From contig OX465113.1 in NCBI GenBank assembly GCA_949987565.1, forward strand, positions 5,368,547-5,432,546: 64,000 bases of DNA, read 5' to 3'. This stretch comes from Luidia sarsii. Taxonomy: Eukaryota > Echinodermata > Asteroidea > Paxillosida > Luidiidae. The position numbers were made by a program, and so were the translations under genes. Positions 42,501-50,961 of this stretch are shown here, piece by piece (the stretch's first letter is position 1; each line of letters starts with the position of its first letter). The notes below the pieces were generated by a model. That model searched no databases. It saw only the letters and a program-made list of their open reading frames with translations, and was not told the origin of the DNA.

Positions 42501-45500
42501 AATCCAGCAGTCTCCTGAAGACAAACAGAGCACACTGTTCGAAATGTCTAGTTTCTCCGGTTCTTTTCAGAACCGCACATAATCACAAAAGAGAGAGTTG
42601 TACATGGTGTCACCGCGAACCTAGCATTACTCCTGCTATTCTCACCATGAAAACCTTCAAATCTCAATGAAACATGTGTTGTGTCACTTTTTTCAGCGTG
42701 GCTTTTTTTTGTTTGGCCTCTTGTCTGTAGGAGAGGGAGGCTGCCGCTCATCTTTTCAAAGGGAAGAAGGGTCAGCAGTTGTCCAGTGACCTCGGCCGAA
42801 GATCCAAGACGTGAGTCTCTCGCCAAGACTCTTTCCGCCGGAGACCAGCACTCTCAGACGGTCGGCGATCCCCAACTGGTGACCCACCTCGACCGACATT
42901 GACAGTGTTATGGACTTCAGAAAAACCATGCACTGCTTAACTTATGACCTGGACCCGGGCTTGACCTGGATAACCGCAGCCAATTTCATGAAACTTGAAA
43001 TGTTGCGTACGCAACATTTTGTTGCGTAACTTACTCCACATTTTGCTGCCTTTGCTCAATACTGCAGAAAAGAGCCATTGAGGCACAGGACTTTTGGACA
43101 TTGAGGCACAGGACATTTGTACTTTGCGTAACGTACGCAACTTTTCTTGAAATCGGTTGCTGGGAGCTGGGGCTCGAGGGATATGACGTGGTCTCGTATG
43201 CAGAGTCTATATATGACTGGCTCTGCCCAACATTTTAAGTTATATGCATAGTCAGAAAGAGCATGAAATAAGGCTTTATTTTGATGCATGTTTGACCAGT
43301 GTGGCGCGTTCCATTTCTGAGATATCCAAATTCATGTAGTGATCTCCGTCACCGAAAATGAAATTGAATGCTTTATGTAGAAATGGCTTGTGAAACAATT
43401 TACTGGAGGATAAAAGTGATAAGGTAAATATAGCATTTTGTGAGCTTCAGCTGACAAAATGCTAAATTTTTAGTCTTTATTGATGAAAATTTTCAGTTCC
43501 TCCAACTGATTATGAACGAATGGACATCAACGGTATCAAAATGTAAAACAAAACAAAAATGGAGGGGAAAAAAAAGGGAAAAAACACCCCTGTTAGTGTT
43601 GGGTGGAACAGTTGTTTTACAGAATTCTGATGAATGTTTTTTTTTGGGGGGTGGGGGCTGTTTGTTATAGGTTTGTTCCAGGGGCACCGGTCGGGGAAGA
43701 AGACGGGGCCAAACCAGGACCCTCGCCCCAGGACATCGCCGCTATCAAGGTAAAAAACCCTCCATTGTCTATATCAAGTACCCTCTTTTGCCAGGCAGGA
43801 TCACTTCGGCGCTCTCTTCTGCCACTTTGTAATCTAGCTAGTTGGTTCAGGGCTTGAAATATCCACTAGACCGCGGGCCGAGTCTAGTGATTTCAGCGTT
43901 GGTCTAGTGCCGAGTGTGACTGCACTGGACCGGCTGTCTAGTGCGTTTTTTCTTGCACCATGAAAAAGAATGCCACTCAAATAAAATAGTTGAGGTCTGA
44001 TTAATTGGTATGTTTTTTAATATCATTACTTTATTCATTTAATCATTTGACTTTGACCTGTACAAGTAAATGGCATTTTCTCATGGTATTCCTTTCATGG
44101 CATGCAACATTTGTTTTTTTTTATGGCATAGGACTTGTAAAAATAGTTCAGGTCTAGTAAATGTCTTCAGTTACTTAGACCTGCTGTCGAGTACATTGTT
44201 TTCTGAAATTCAAGCCCTGTGGTTAAACCCTGCAGTTCCTCCCAAACCAAAGCAGCCTGCACCACATACATGCAGTACAATGTAATTCAGGGTTTGCCCT
44301 ACCCAATGCACCATTAACACTGTATGCGTAATGCTTTAGCCATATTGCCTTGTGATTTGCAAGTAACTTAACCCTAACGCTTTGCACCTCCCGCACAGGA
44401 CACACACTGTATACCCCAATTTACCACAGTGCCCACAGGGGTGTAGGCTCACATACCACAGGACACCACAAAAACTACGCTGTGGAATGTCCTGGTGCAT
44501 GGCCCTTATCCTCCCACAGGAAAAACTATGTGCGGTTAATTGTGGTTTCATTGCCGGTTAGGGTTAATAACTATAACGAAGATCTGGAGATCCATGAAAA
44601 TTGTTCGATATAGCGGTCGTTCGTTATAGCAGTTGCGGTCGCATAACCACGGACGTAAAAGCGGGAGCCAGAGAGCGTGTTCGTTATAGCCGAATGTTCG
44701 GTATATCGGCGTTCGTTATAGCAACGTTCCACTGTATAAGTAGCACTGCATGTCCAGTGCTTTGCCCGATTGCCTGCTGAAAAACCAATCAGTCCACATG
44801 CAGTGATAATTATACGTCCAGTAGGCCAAACCCTTATTGAATTACATTCTCCTCGATGCAAACATCATATTATGTCTTTGACGATCCTGATCTGGCGACT
44901 TGTCTCAGCGACTGCCAGCTCTGAATATCTTTTGTGATTTTGTGGGTGTGCATTGGAACTGATCATGCTAACAGGCGGCCATCGTGAATGCCAAGTCCCT
45001 GGAGGAGGTGGAGAGGCTGAACCAGATGCTGAAGACGGGCCAGGTGCCTGGCAAAGACGCCCACGGCAAGAACCACTCAGGTAAACAAGCCAACAACCAA
45101 TACACCGATCCAGTAGGCCACGCCCACCATAGCAACGGCCAAGCAACCGCAAACATGTGCACATGTCACGATCGCCCACACGCTGTGCACGTCCACTGCA
45201 CGCCTGCAACCACCGAAAGCACTTCTCTCTGTTGGACTTTGGTTTTGAAAAAGGCCAAAAATGTACATTTCCTCTCTTGCCAGGGTATCGAGAGTCAGAA
45301 TTCCAATGAAAATATAAACATCACTTGACCATGGTTAATAAAACTCGGGTCTGCAAAGGAATTGCCTGGTACATACAAAATAAAAGTAAACACAACGAAA
45401 AGTGTGTAGTAAAAAAGACACAATTGAAAACGTTTTGTCGGACAAAATGGCGGCAATTTGTCGGACCGTAAATCGCGCGTTGTGATTGGTCAATTTGTCA

Positions 45501-46281
45501 AGGGGCGTGGCGTACTGGATCGGTTTTATTGTCACCCAGCTGCCAAATAGAAATTAACTCCACATGATGAAGGGGCCATTTCCTCCGTCCAAATAATCCT
45601 GGTTTGCATCACGATTGAAAAACATTTTGTTTGCTCTTGTTCACACAAGCTGATTGTGGTTAGCAGTTGTGGTCAAATGGTGGGCGTGTCCTTGAGGGTG
45701 GCCCATGCAGGGAGACATATAAACAAGCACGGCACTTGCTGTTAATCAGAGTGTGAGCGGTACATTGTGGGATTACAAAAAAAATGGTGTGATTCAGTGG
45801 AGCATTCTCACACACAGCAGCAAATTAACTCAAATATTTGCAAAAAAGTCTCATTAATGGAGTCCGAACCTCAATTCAAATCCCACTAATAATTGTGTTT
45901 ATTGTGTCCAGAAAAAGAAAAGGGAATCATGATCCAAATAATCGCATTTATTTTGAACAGGCCAACAAATTCATGGAATATGTTATGGTTCGTGAAGAAA
46001 CCGCCAAATGCCATTACTTTCAAGTCGGTGTGTAGAAAGTCAGTGTCATACAGCTTTGCTATATTTTAAAAAAATATTCAGAAACTGACTGACAGGATCT
46101 GTCAGGTAGACTCAAGAGAAAGACCAAGGAGTAGTGGTTGATAGGTAAACTTATGACAGTGGTGGGTGTGATTTTTTTTTTTTCAGAAGAAATGGAAGAG
46201 GAGGATGAGGCGGACGAGGAGAATATGGAAGAGGAGACGAGTGAGATGGTTGTAAATGGTGCAGCCATGGCAGTAGTATGA
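36515..46281 (+). CDS. SNRPA1: SNRPA1: U2 snRNP protein A' (complete, 9 exons, 272 aa)
   Basis: Exons: 36515-36596, 38867-39014, 39853-39931, 40034-40080, 41011-41113, 42731-42810, 43671-43749, 44975-45080, 46187-46281 (TGA at 46279-46281). They total 819 nt with compatible phases and GT-AG sites throughout. U2A' is a leucine-rich-repeat protein that pairs with U2B'' on stem-loop IV of U2 snRNA in the spliceosome. The N-terminus MPKLTADLIEQSAQYTNALK matches human MVKLTAELIEQAAQYTNA. LRRs span about residues 20-140, with the cap RNPVTNRKHYRLYTIHKIPQ around 120-140. The C-terminal tail is Glu-rich (exon 9), as in human (255 aa). No exon is missing or broken. The first ATG in good context (AACAATG) is the start. 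Introns are repeat-rich. Confidence 0.97.
37067..37251. mobile_element. 185-bp foldback element
   Basis: Ends ACGCAGTGGCTGTTGTTAC and GTAACAACAGCCACTGCGT; the inverted similarity continues about 45 bp (GTCCGTGTGGTTCCCTGACT). It is flanked by AATTAA on both sides (37061-37066 and 37252-37257), a possible target duplication in AT-rich DNA. Intron 1 of SNRPA1. Confidence 0.8.
37288..38525. mobile_element. About 1.2-kb inverted-repeat element with GTCGACATGTCG motifs
   Basis: The left end AGACTGTTGTCGTGAG...CTTGTCGACATGTCGCGAG and the right end (CTTGTCGACATGTCGG ... TTGTCGACAACAGCCT) are inverted relatives, with TA on both outer sides. The interior has no recognisable transposase, so it is probably non-autonomous. 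Confidence 0.55.
38570..38720 (+). repeat. tRNA-derived SINE
   Basis: GCAAAGACTGCTTTACTAGT, AAAGGCTGGATAGTTCATAT (A-box region) and TTGGGTTCAACTT (B box) in SNRPA1 intron 1. Confidence 0.65.
38867..39014 (+). CDS. SNRPA1: SNRPA1 exon 2
   Basis: Acceptor TACTCATAG, donor TG|GTGAGC; 148 nt. It encodes YKIPVIENLGATLDQFDTID, then LSDNDLRKLEGFPLLKRLK and LLLNNNRI: leucine-rich repeats 1-2. Confidence 0.97.
39050..39540. repeat. Degenerate CCAACTCGTAC repeat array
   Basis: Irregular units CCAACTCGTACTGCACACCG, ACTAGCTCGTACAC and ATTGGTCAACTTG. The motif is the complement of the GTACGAGTTGG unit at 33950-34160. It begins about 40 bp after SNRPA1 exon 2. Confidence 0.85.
39590..39670 (+). repeat. 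3' part of tRNA-derived SINE
   Basis: GCACTGGTATGTTAATCCAG, CTCAGGTTCAAGTCC (B box) and CCAGTCAAAGTTTTCTGTGC. Only the tRNA-like 3' half and tail are present. Confidence 0.75.
39853..39931 (+). CDS. SNRPA1: SNRPA1 exon 3
   Basis: Acceptor TTTTTTTCCAG, donor CTG|GTAGGT; 79 nt. It encodes RILEGLETNLPRLESVILTN, then NLMQEL (human RIGEGLDQALPCLTELILTNNSLVEL). Confidence 0.97.
40034..40080 (+). CDS. SNRPA1: SNRPA1 exon 4
   Basis: A 47-nt exon, acceptor TTCTTTGCAG, donor AG|GTACTG. It encodes GDLDPLASIRTLNTL (human GDLDPLASLKSLTYL). Confidence 0.96.
40125..40860. repeat. 30-bp minisatellite in SNRPA1 intron 4
   Basis: About 24 units of GTTCCCTCCATGTGTAGCCC ATCCTCTCTA (period 30). The array starts about 45 bp after the exon 4 donor and fills most of the 930-bp intron. 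Open frames on both strands (e.g. CSPSSLVPSM repeats) reflect the triplet-compatible period. Confidence 0.97.
41011..41113 (+). CDS. SNRPA1: SNRPA1 exon 5
   Basis: Acceptor TCCGTGCAG, donor AAA|GTAAGT; 103 nt. It encodes LLRNPVTNRKHYRLYTIHKI, then PQVKTLDFRKVRQK, the conserved LRR cap. Confidence 0.98.
41150..41322. repeat. SINE copy interrupted by a MITE
   Basis: 5' module GATATACGACAATTAATGG, CTGGCGCCCCAACCCCGGCA, then a minus-oriented tRNA-like half (AACCCGAGACCTC ... CGTGCTATCCAACTC). The minus half continues after the MITE at 41829-41875 (GAGGGTGACCTCCACAAATA, GTCTTTGCTGGGG). Confidence 0.7.
41328..41826. mobile_element. 499-bp MITE with TA target duplication, inserted in a SINE
   Basis: The termini AAGCCGCGTTTCCACTGGAC / GTCCAGTGGAAACGCGGCTT are perfect inverted repeats. 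Internal GGTTAAAGTAACCGAGACGA-type motifs are repeated in both orientations. It is flanked by TA on each side; removing it with one TA restores the SINE sequence CCAACTCTAGAGGGTG. Intron 5 of SNRPA1. Confidence 0.85.
42530..42670. repeat. Second copy of the TTCGAAACGTC/ACCATGAAAACCTTC dispersed repeat
   Basis: Reverse-complement relative of 1745-1885: CACTGTTCGAAATGTC, GGTTCTTTTCAGAACC, GGTGTCACCGCGAACCTA and ACCATGAAAACCTTCAAATC. It ends 60 bp before SNRPA1 exon 6. Confidence 0.75.
42731..42810 (+). CDS. SNRPA1: SNRPA1 exon 6
   Basis: Acceptor TTGTCTGTAG, donor AC|GTGAGT; 80 nt. It encodes EREAAAHLFKGKKGQQLSSD, then LGRRSK (human ERQEAEKMFKGKRGAQLAKDIARRSKT). Confidence 0.97.
43671..43749 (+). 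CDS. SNRPA1: SNRPA1 exon 7
   Basis: Acceptor TTTGTTATAG, donor AAG|GTAAAA; 79 nt. It encodes FVPGAPVGEEDGAKPGPSPQ, then DIAAIK (human FNPGAGLPTDKKKGGPSPGDVEAIK). Confidence 0.96.
44276..44866. mobile_element. Composite repeat with GTAATTCA...TGAATTAC ends
   Basis: Left end AATGTAATTCAGGGTTTGCC, right end AACCCTTATTGAATTACATT followed by CTCCTCGATGCAAACAT. Inside (44570-44740) is a block of TTCGTTATAGC units shared, inverted, with 56960-57120. Related elements: 51780-52245 and 9862-10010. Intron 7 of SNRPA1. Confidence 0.65.
44975..45080 (+). CDS. SNRPA1: SNRPA1 exon 8
   Basis: Acceptor CATGCTAACAG, donor G|GTAAAC; 106 nt. It encodes AAIVNAKSLEEVERLNQMLK, then TGQVPGKDAHGKNHS (human AIANASTLAEVERLKGLLQSGQIPG). 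Confidence 0.97.
45105..45523. mobile_element. MITE with GATCCAGTAGGCCACGCCC terminal repeats (copy B)
   Basis: Left CCGATCCAGTAGGCCACGCC, right inverted GGCGTGGCGTACTGGATCGG (about 20 of 21 matching). It is the opposite orientation of 8098-8545. It starts only 25 bp after the donor of SNRPA1 exon 8, yet the donor is intact. Non-coding. Confidence 0.88.
45565..46010. repeat. Dispersed repeat (inverted relative at 63305-63640)
   Basis: TGGTTAGCAGTTGTGGTCAA, TGTCCTTGAGGGTGGCCCAT, GGGAGACATATAAACAAGCA and CACTAATAATTGTGTTTATT recur in reverse complement at 63305-63640. Intron 8 of SNRPA1. Confidence 0.75.
46187..46281 (+). CDS. SNRPA1: SNRPA1 exon 9 (terminal)
   Basis: Acceptor T-rich tract then TTTCAG; stop TGA 46279-46281. 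It encodes EMEEEDEADEENMEEETSEM, then VVNGAAMAVV, equivalent to the acidic human tail EEEMEEDTVTNGS. Confidence 0.96.
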
Positions 46282-46501
46282 GTGGGTAAGATGGACCCCT
46301 AATAGTGGAGGTCGGTGTTGGTAACCCATGGGGGTTCAATCGGGTTAACCAAACGGGTCAACCTAGTGGGTTTACCAAATTGGTAAAGCCATTTGGTCAA
46401 CCAAATGTAAATAATTTTGTTTGTTCGTGTCAGATATTAAGCTGAAAAGAACGCAAAAACTAGGGAACAGAATCTCGAACAGGAAATATATTGGTCTTGA
46501 G

Positions 46502-46838
46502 CATAGAGCTCTATAAATAAACTAGAGTGCGCACTCCCCTATCAACGTGCGGTACGAACGTGTGCCGATGAGGACGTGCATACGCCATTACCAAAGAGGG
46601 CAACTTCAGCTCGAAGTACCTGGATGTTAGTGGCTATGGCGCGTCATATGCACATTCTACATGTGTACGTGTGTGGTGTGTTCGAACGTTGGTGCACATG
46701 TACGCGTGCAGTCATCGATGTGGCGCATCTAGTTTGCGCCATAGAGCTCTATGAGTTTGCCCTCTTTGGTAATGGCGTCGCAGTCCCCTTGTCAGCACGT
46801 GATGAGTGCGCACTCTAGTTTATTTATAGAGCTCTATG
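46502..46838. mobile_element. 337-bp hAT-like MITE with 8-bp target duplication
   Basis: Termini CATAGAGCTCTATAAATAAA / TTTATTTATAGAGCTCTATG, with inverted similarity continuing CTAGAGTGCGCACTC. Flanked by GTCTTGAG on both sides (46494-46501 and 46839-46846). It has an internal second inverted pair (CCATTACCAAAGAGGGCAA / TTGCCCTCTTTGGTAATGG). No coding capacity. The 8-bp duplication is typical of hAT transposition. Confidence 0.92.
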
Positions 46839-47689
46839 GTCTTGAGTCACTAGCCCTGTCTGCGCTGGGATGTCAGTATGACCGTTGCATCTACCAGGGT
46901 CCCTTGAAGTGAAAATGACCAGATGTTGAGATGTTTAATTTGCAAGCGGCATTTCGACCTGAAGATTGGACTTACCATGTCATTATCCAAGATTGCCTAG
47001 TTACTATCTGGTCAGATTCTGGCCAGTACTAGTTACGTTTTGGCCTCCGATAGAAGTTCCTGAGAAGCAGAAAGGTCTGAGGCTGTCCATGCTGGACTTG
47101 AAGATCAGACAAACTGCACCCATCGTCTAGGCACCAGTTCCAGTGCAGACAGGGCTACTGATGAAATGTACAAAGTGTAGGAATCTTATTTCTCTTGAGC
47201 AAGGTGGTAGATTAAGAGTAGCTAGAGTCTCAGAAGAAGCATTCGGTTGATTACACAAACGGATACAAGTAATTCCAATTTTATGTTTTAGAATTTCATT
47301 GAGAATAACAGGCAAATGCAGGTAGGCCTACTTAATTTTGTTGATGCCGAGTTCTAAAGAACCCTCTTTATTCCTGTGTCATACCAGTTGGCAAAACGGT
47401 GCAAATAGTTGGCCAAGCCATTGGGCTGCATTTGTTTCTACCTTTGACCTTTGGTTTCCTAATTATTTTGTCCTGTGCAAAAGCATTTGCACTTAAAATT
47501 AACTCTACATTGTTGATTTTATGATTGGTCCATTTCCACTGGTCGGCCTCTAAATGCAGCGGGATGATATTACGCAATGCTTGGATTTGGCATGTGTACA
47601 ATGTTTGTGTGAACTATCACATATAAGAACCTAGAGTAATATACAAAAGTATAATAACCTGCTTTCTAACTACAACGGCCAAAATGCAA

Positions 47690-47990
47690 ATCCTGCCATT
47701 TTGATCTTAGCAGGACCTTTCTCTAAAGCTTTCTGCCGTTTCGATCCTAGCATCACCTTTCTCAAAATCTTTCTGCCGTTTTGATCCTAGCAGGATCTTT
47801 CTCAAAGGCATTTCGTTCGTAGCAGGACCTTTCTCAAAATCTTTCTGCCGTTTTGATCCTAGCAGGATCTTTCTCAAAGGCATTTCGTTCCTAGCAGGAC
47901 CTTTCTCAAAAGCATTCTGCCATTTCGATCCTAGCAGGACCATTCTCGAAGGCATTCTTCCTTCGAGAATGGTCCTGCTAGGATCGAACT
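47690..47990. repeat. Local tandem amplification of the CTAGCAGGACC dispersed repeat
   Basis: Five or six imperfect units of TTTTGATCCTAGCAGGATCT TTCTCAAA...GCC, ending in an inverted turn (GAATGGTCCTGCTAGGATCG). Elsewhere in the window this repeat is single. Confidence 0.9.
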
Positions 47991-50439
47991 GTCAGGCCTG
48001 AAATCTGTTTCAAAATAAGAATCTCTAAACCTCAACACGACCCAAACCTTCAACAAACTCTTACCTGGTTTATTGTCCAGTGTTAGTGTGAGCATATCTT
48101 ATGTGTACGTGCTGGTTGCAGGTTACACAGAATACAACCTACATGGTATTTCTCTGTTATTTTGGTCATTGACAACATTTATGGTTAACCATTTGGACAA
48201 TTTTCAGAACATGACAATTGTTTGGGTTTGTATGTGAGGAAATGGACACATAAGCCTTGTATAGCAGTCTTGTTCAATTTTACTGCCCATTTGTTCCCTT
48301 CTTTCTTTTACAATCATTCAACTTATTTTCCCATTAGAAATGTAAAGGAACCAGTCCTGTGTACAAATATTACTGTATGTATAGTAGGGAGGATGCACTG
48401 CTACATGAATATGGATCTGTTTCAAATAAAACATCGGTGTTGCCACTTTGGCACACATTTGTAACACATTTAGCATGGATGTGGATTGCACACGTAGCTT
48501 GAATACTTCATGTGTAACTTTACCACATGCATGTATTTGGATCATAGATGAACGATTGTGCTAGCAACAATGGGCCATTAACATATCCATATTTGAAAGG
48601 CGGTACAACCTCCCTTTTAAGAAAGTCCTTTGTTTGGTTCTGGTGGGATGATACTACACATAATCTACCAGTCCAAAGGGTCAGAAGCGATGACAGGTTT
48701 TTTTAAAGGACACCATGTTGGGTCATACCATCAGTCTGCCAGAAGATTCCTGGCAATAAACTGGTGGCATGTACCGGGATTCATTTCCTTTATGTTATGT
48801 TATTGGATATTTTTCAAAATAAACCTGCCCTTTTTATAGGAATGACCAGATTGCGTTGTACTGTGTCTCAGGGTGTGTTCAGTTACTAGTCTTTCTCAGC
48901 GGGGGTTCGAGCAGCTGACTGCAAATTCAAAAATCACCTTAGGTTCATATGATACCACTGACACCCCAATGATTACACAACCCACTAGGGGCCACCAGCA
49001 CCTGATGTGTGTGGTGGGGAATGAGCAAGCCTTGTCCAAACAACACAGTGGGTAGTAGGTCATAAAATATACCCACCGGGCATGGACTGGGGAGTAGTAC
49101 CACTCCTTAGGGGTAGGAATGGAATCGACCAACTTAACCCCTCTGATAGTCCCTCAGTGAACAAAAAAAGTTGTGTCCAAACGACAACTTTTGTCAGTCG
49201 GGCTAACCCATTTGAGTTTAGTCCCCAGGTTAGTCCCTCATATGAACTACCCCTCAGATTCCTTTTTTTTGTTTTCCTGAGTCTGAACTATTTGCTGCTA
49301 ATTGGAAGACAAATTCAGCTTGGGTTGTTGCATCCAGAAATCCTATAGAAACTTAGGTACAAATTCATCTGCCTCTTGCTAGCTCAAACTTGGAATTGTG
49401 TGGTACCGTCACGTGCTACTTGGCCGATACACTGAAAGCATTTGGCAAGTGAGAGAAAAAAATTCAGGATAGTTACCAAAAAATAATATTGGAATAGTTT
49501 CCTTTGTTAAATCATTAATCTAACGTGAATACATGTACTTACTAAGGCCTGTGGTTCATATTGCACAGCGTGTCTTGTGTAAATATCCTAGACAAAAATA
49601 CTAAATTAAGAACCTAGAAATCATTTCACATGACTGAATTAAAAAAAGAAACTGATGAAAACACTACAAATTACAATAAATATAAATATTCCTTTAGTGT
49701 ATAAACATGGAAAAATATACATTTATCTGAAGGCAATCATTAAAAATACAACATCTGTACAAAAATACAGTCTCTTTAATACCATAGGTGGCTTCTGCAG
49801 GCTTTATACTTGGCTGTGGCTTGAAATACTACAGAGCCTATGGTGGTAGTGGCAGCCACTTTCCATAGAGCCTTGCACAAAGAGAAGCCGCTGTCGTTTG
49901 GAGAGGTAGCCTCTGCCGCTGTCAGATACTACTGCAAGTGTGTCTATAAGACCGGCACTCCATGCAAGACATCACGGCCCAGGAGTTGCCATGTCAATTC
50001 TCAATTGCGAAGGCCTGATGGTCGCCGCCAAGTAATCAGACAACTTGGAAAACAAGCCTGTTGACATGTGACAATGCAGTGCGTGCACTAACTGCTGCAA
50101 GGACTACACACGTGCGCACACGAATAGTGGTTCTCAATGCTGAATTCGTACACGGGCTTCACGGAGAGTCGGCACCATTAGAGATAGCATGCACGCAGTG
50201 CCTGGCTTCTAGTTATAGCCACACTCCCCTCCTGATGCCGGGGTTCAATGTCACCACAGAGGTAGATTAAGGGGACTCTGCATGGTTTGCATATGCTGTG
50301 GGATAAACAAAATTAAAAGTCCAGCGTTAGACCCCAGTGTGAGAAATGGTTGGGTGGGCCAGTTTCGTAGGCCATTGAGTCCTTTTGGTATAAGTAACTG
50401 AGAAGAATATGGGTTGCAGTGAATTTTGAACCATTTCAG

Positions 50440-50590
50440 GAAAGAATACTTGACTGGACCAGGATTTGGACCCAGTCCTCTGGTTTAACGTACAAGTGCT
50501 CTACCACCTGAGCTGTATCCAGCCTTTGGGTGGAGGCCTTCCCAATTATCTTTGCTGGAGTGGGGCACCAGTCAAAAGCAATGAATCGTT
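50440..50590 (-). repeat. tRNA-derived SINE, minus orientation
   Basis: CTTGACTGGACCAGGATTTG (complement of acceptor/T arm), GCTCTACCACCTGAGCTGTA (complement of A box/D arm), and GCACCAGTCAAAAGCAATGA. Confidence 0.8.
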
Positions 50591-50802
50591 GTGTTTCATC
50601 TCTTCTTTTAAACTTTAGGAGAAACACTTTTAGAGAATTACAACAGTCTTTTTACATAATTATATATATTACATAATTATCTGGTTTGGGTATTTGCTAT
50701 TTTCATCAATAACTTTATGAAGACATGAAAAATTCACAATCCTCAGATTTTGCAAAATATCCATTATGATGGTTGCTAAGGAGAGCATGGCTGGGAACTC
50801 AC

Positions 50803-50961
50803 GTTTCAGGACAAGCAGGGTGTTTCCGTGGTTACAGGAGAGGGATGTGATGGAGTAGGCGTCGTCTTCGTTCAGGTCCACTTTCCTCGGTAGGGAGGCT
50901 TGCTGGTCCGCCCGGCCCAGGCGACCTCTTGAACTCTTGCCCCAGGAGAAGACCTGGCCAT
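50803..50961 (-). CDS. NEK8: NEK8 exon N13: last RCC1 repeat
   Basis: Acceptor GCGCTTTAG; encodes [20 protein letters not shown], then [14 protein letters not shown] (human SVSCCHGNTLLAVR). A good donor C|GTGAGT follows at 50802, after which human NEK8 has only about ten more residues. Without splicing the frame reads on to a stop at 50669-50671. I favour splicing to a short unseen terminal exon. Confidence 0.93.

Larger units (their letters stand above)
46282..50802. other. Tail-to-tail intergenic region (SNRPA1 / NEK8)
   Basis: Contains the SNRPA1 3' UTR (extent unknown), the hAT-like MITE 46502-46838, the amplified dispersed repeat 47690-47990, and a SINE 50440-50590. From about 48000 to 50400 I see no conserved coding sequence; AATAAA-like hexamers occur (e.g. 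near 48750, 48815) but I cannot assign them. The last few NEK8 codons should lie here if the exon N13 donor is used. Confidence 0.6.

Noticed and set aside
47690..47990. CRISPR-like array of repeats and spacers.
   Set aside because: Units are imperfect, abut each other, and derive from a dispersed repeat in an animal genome.
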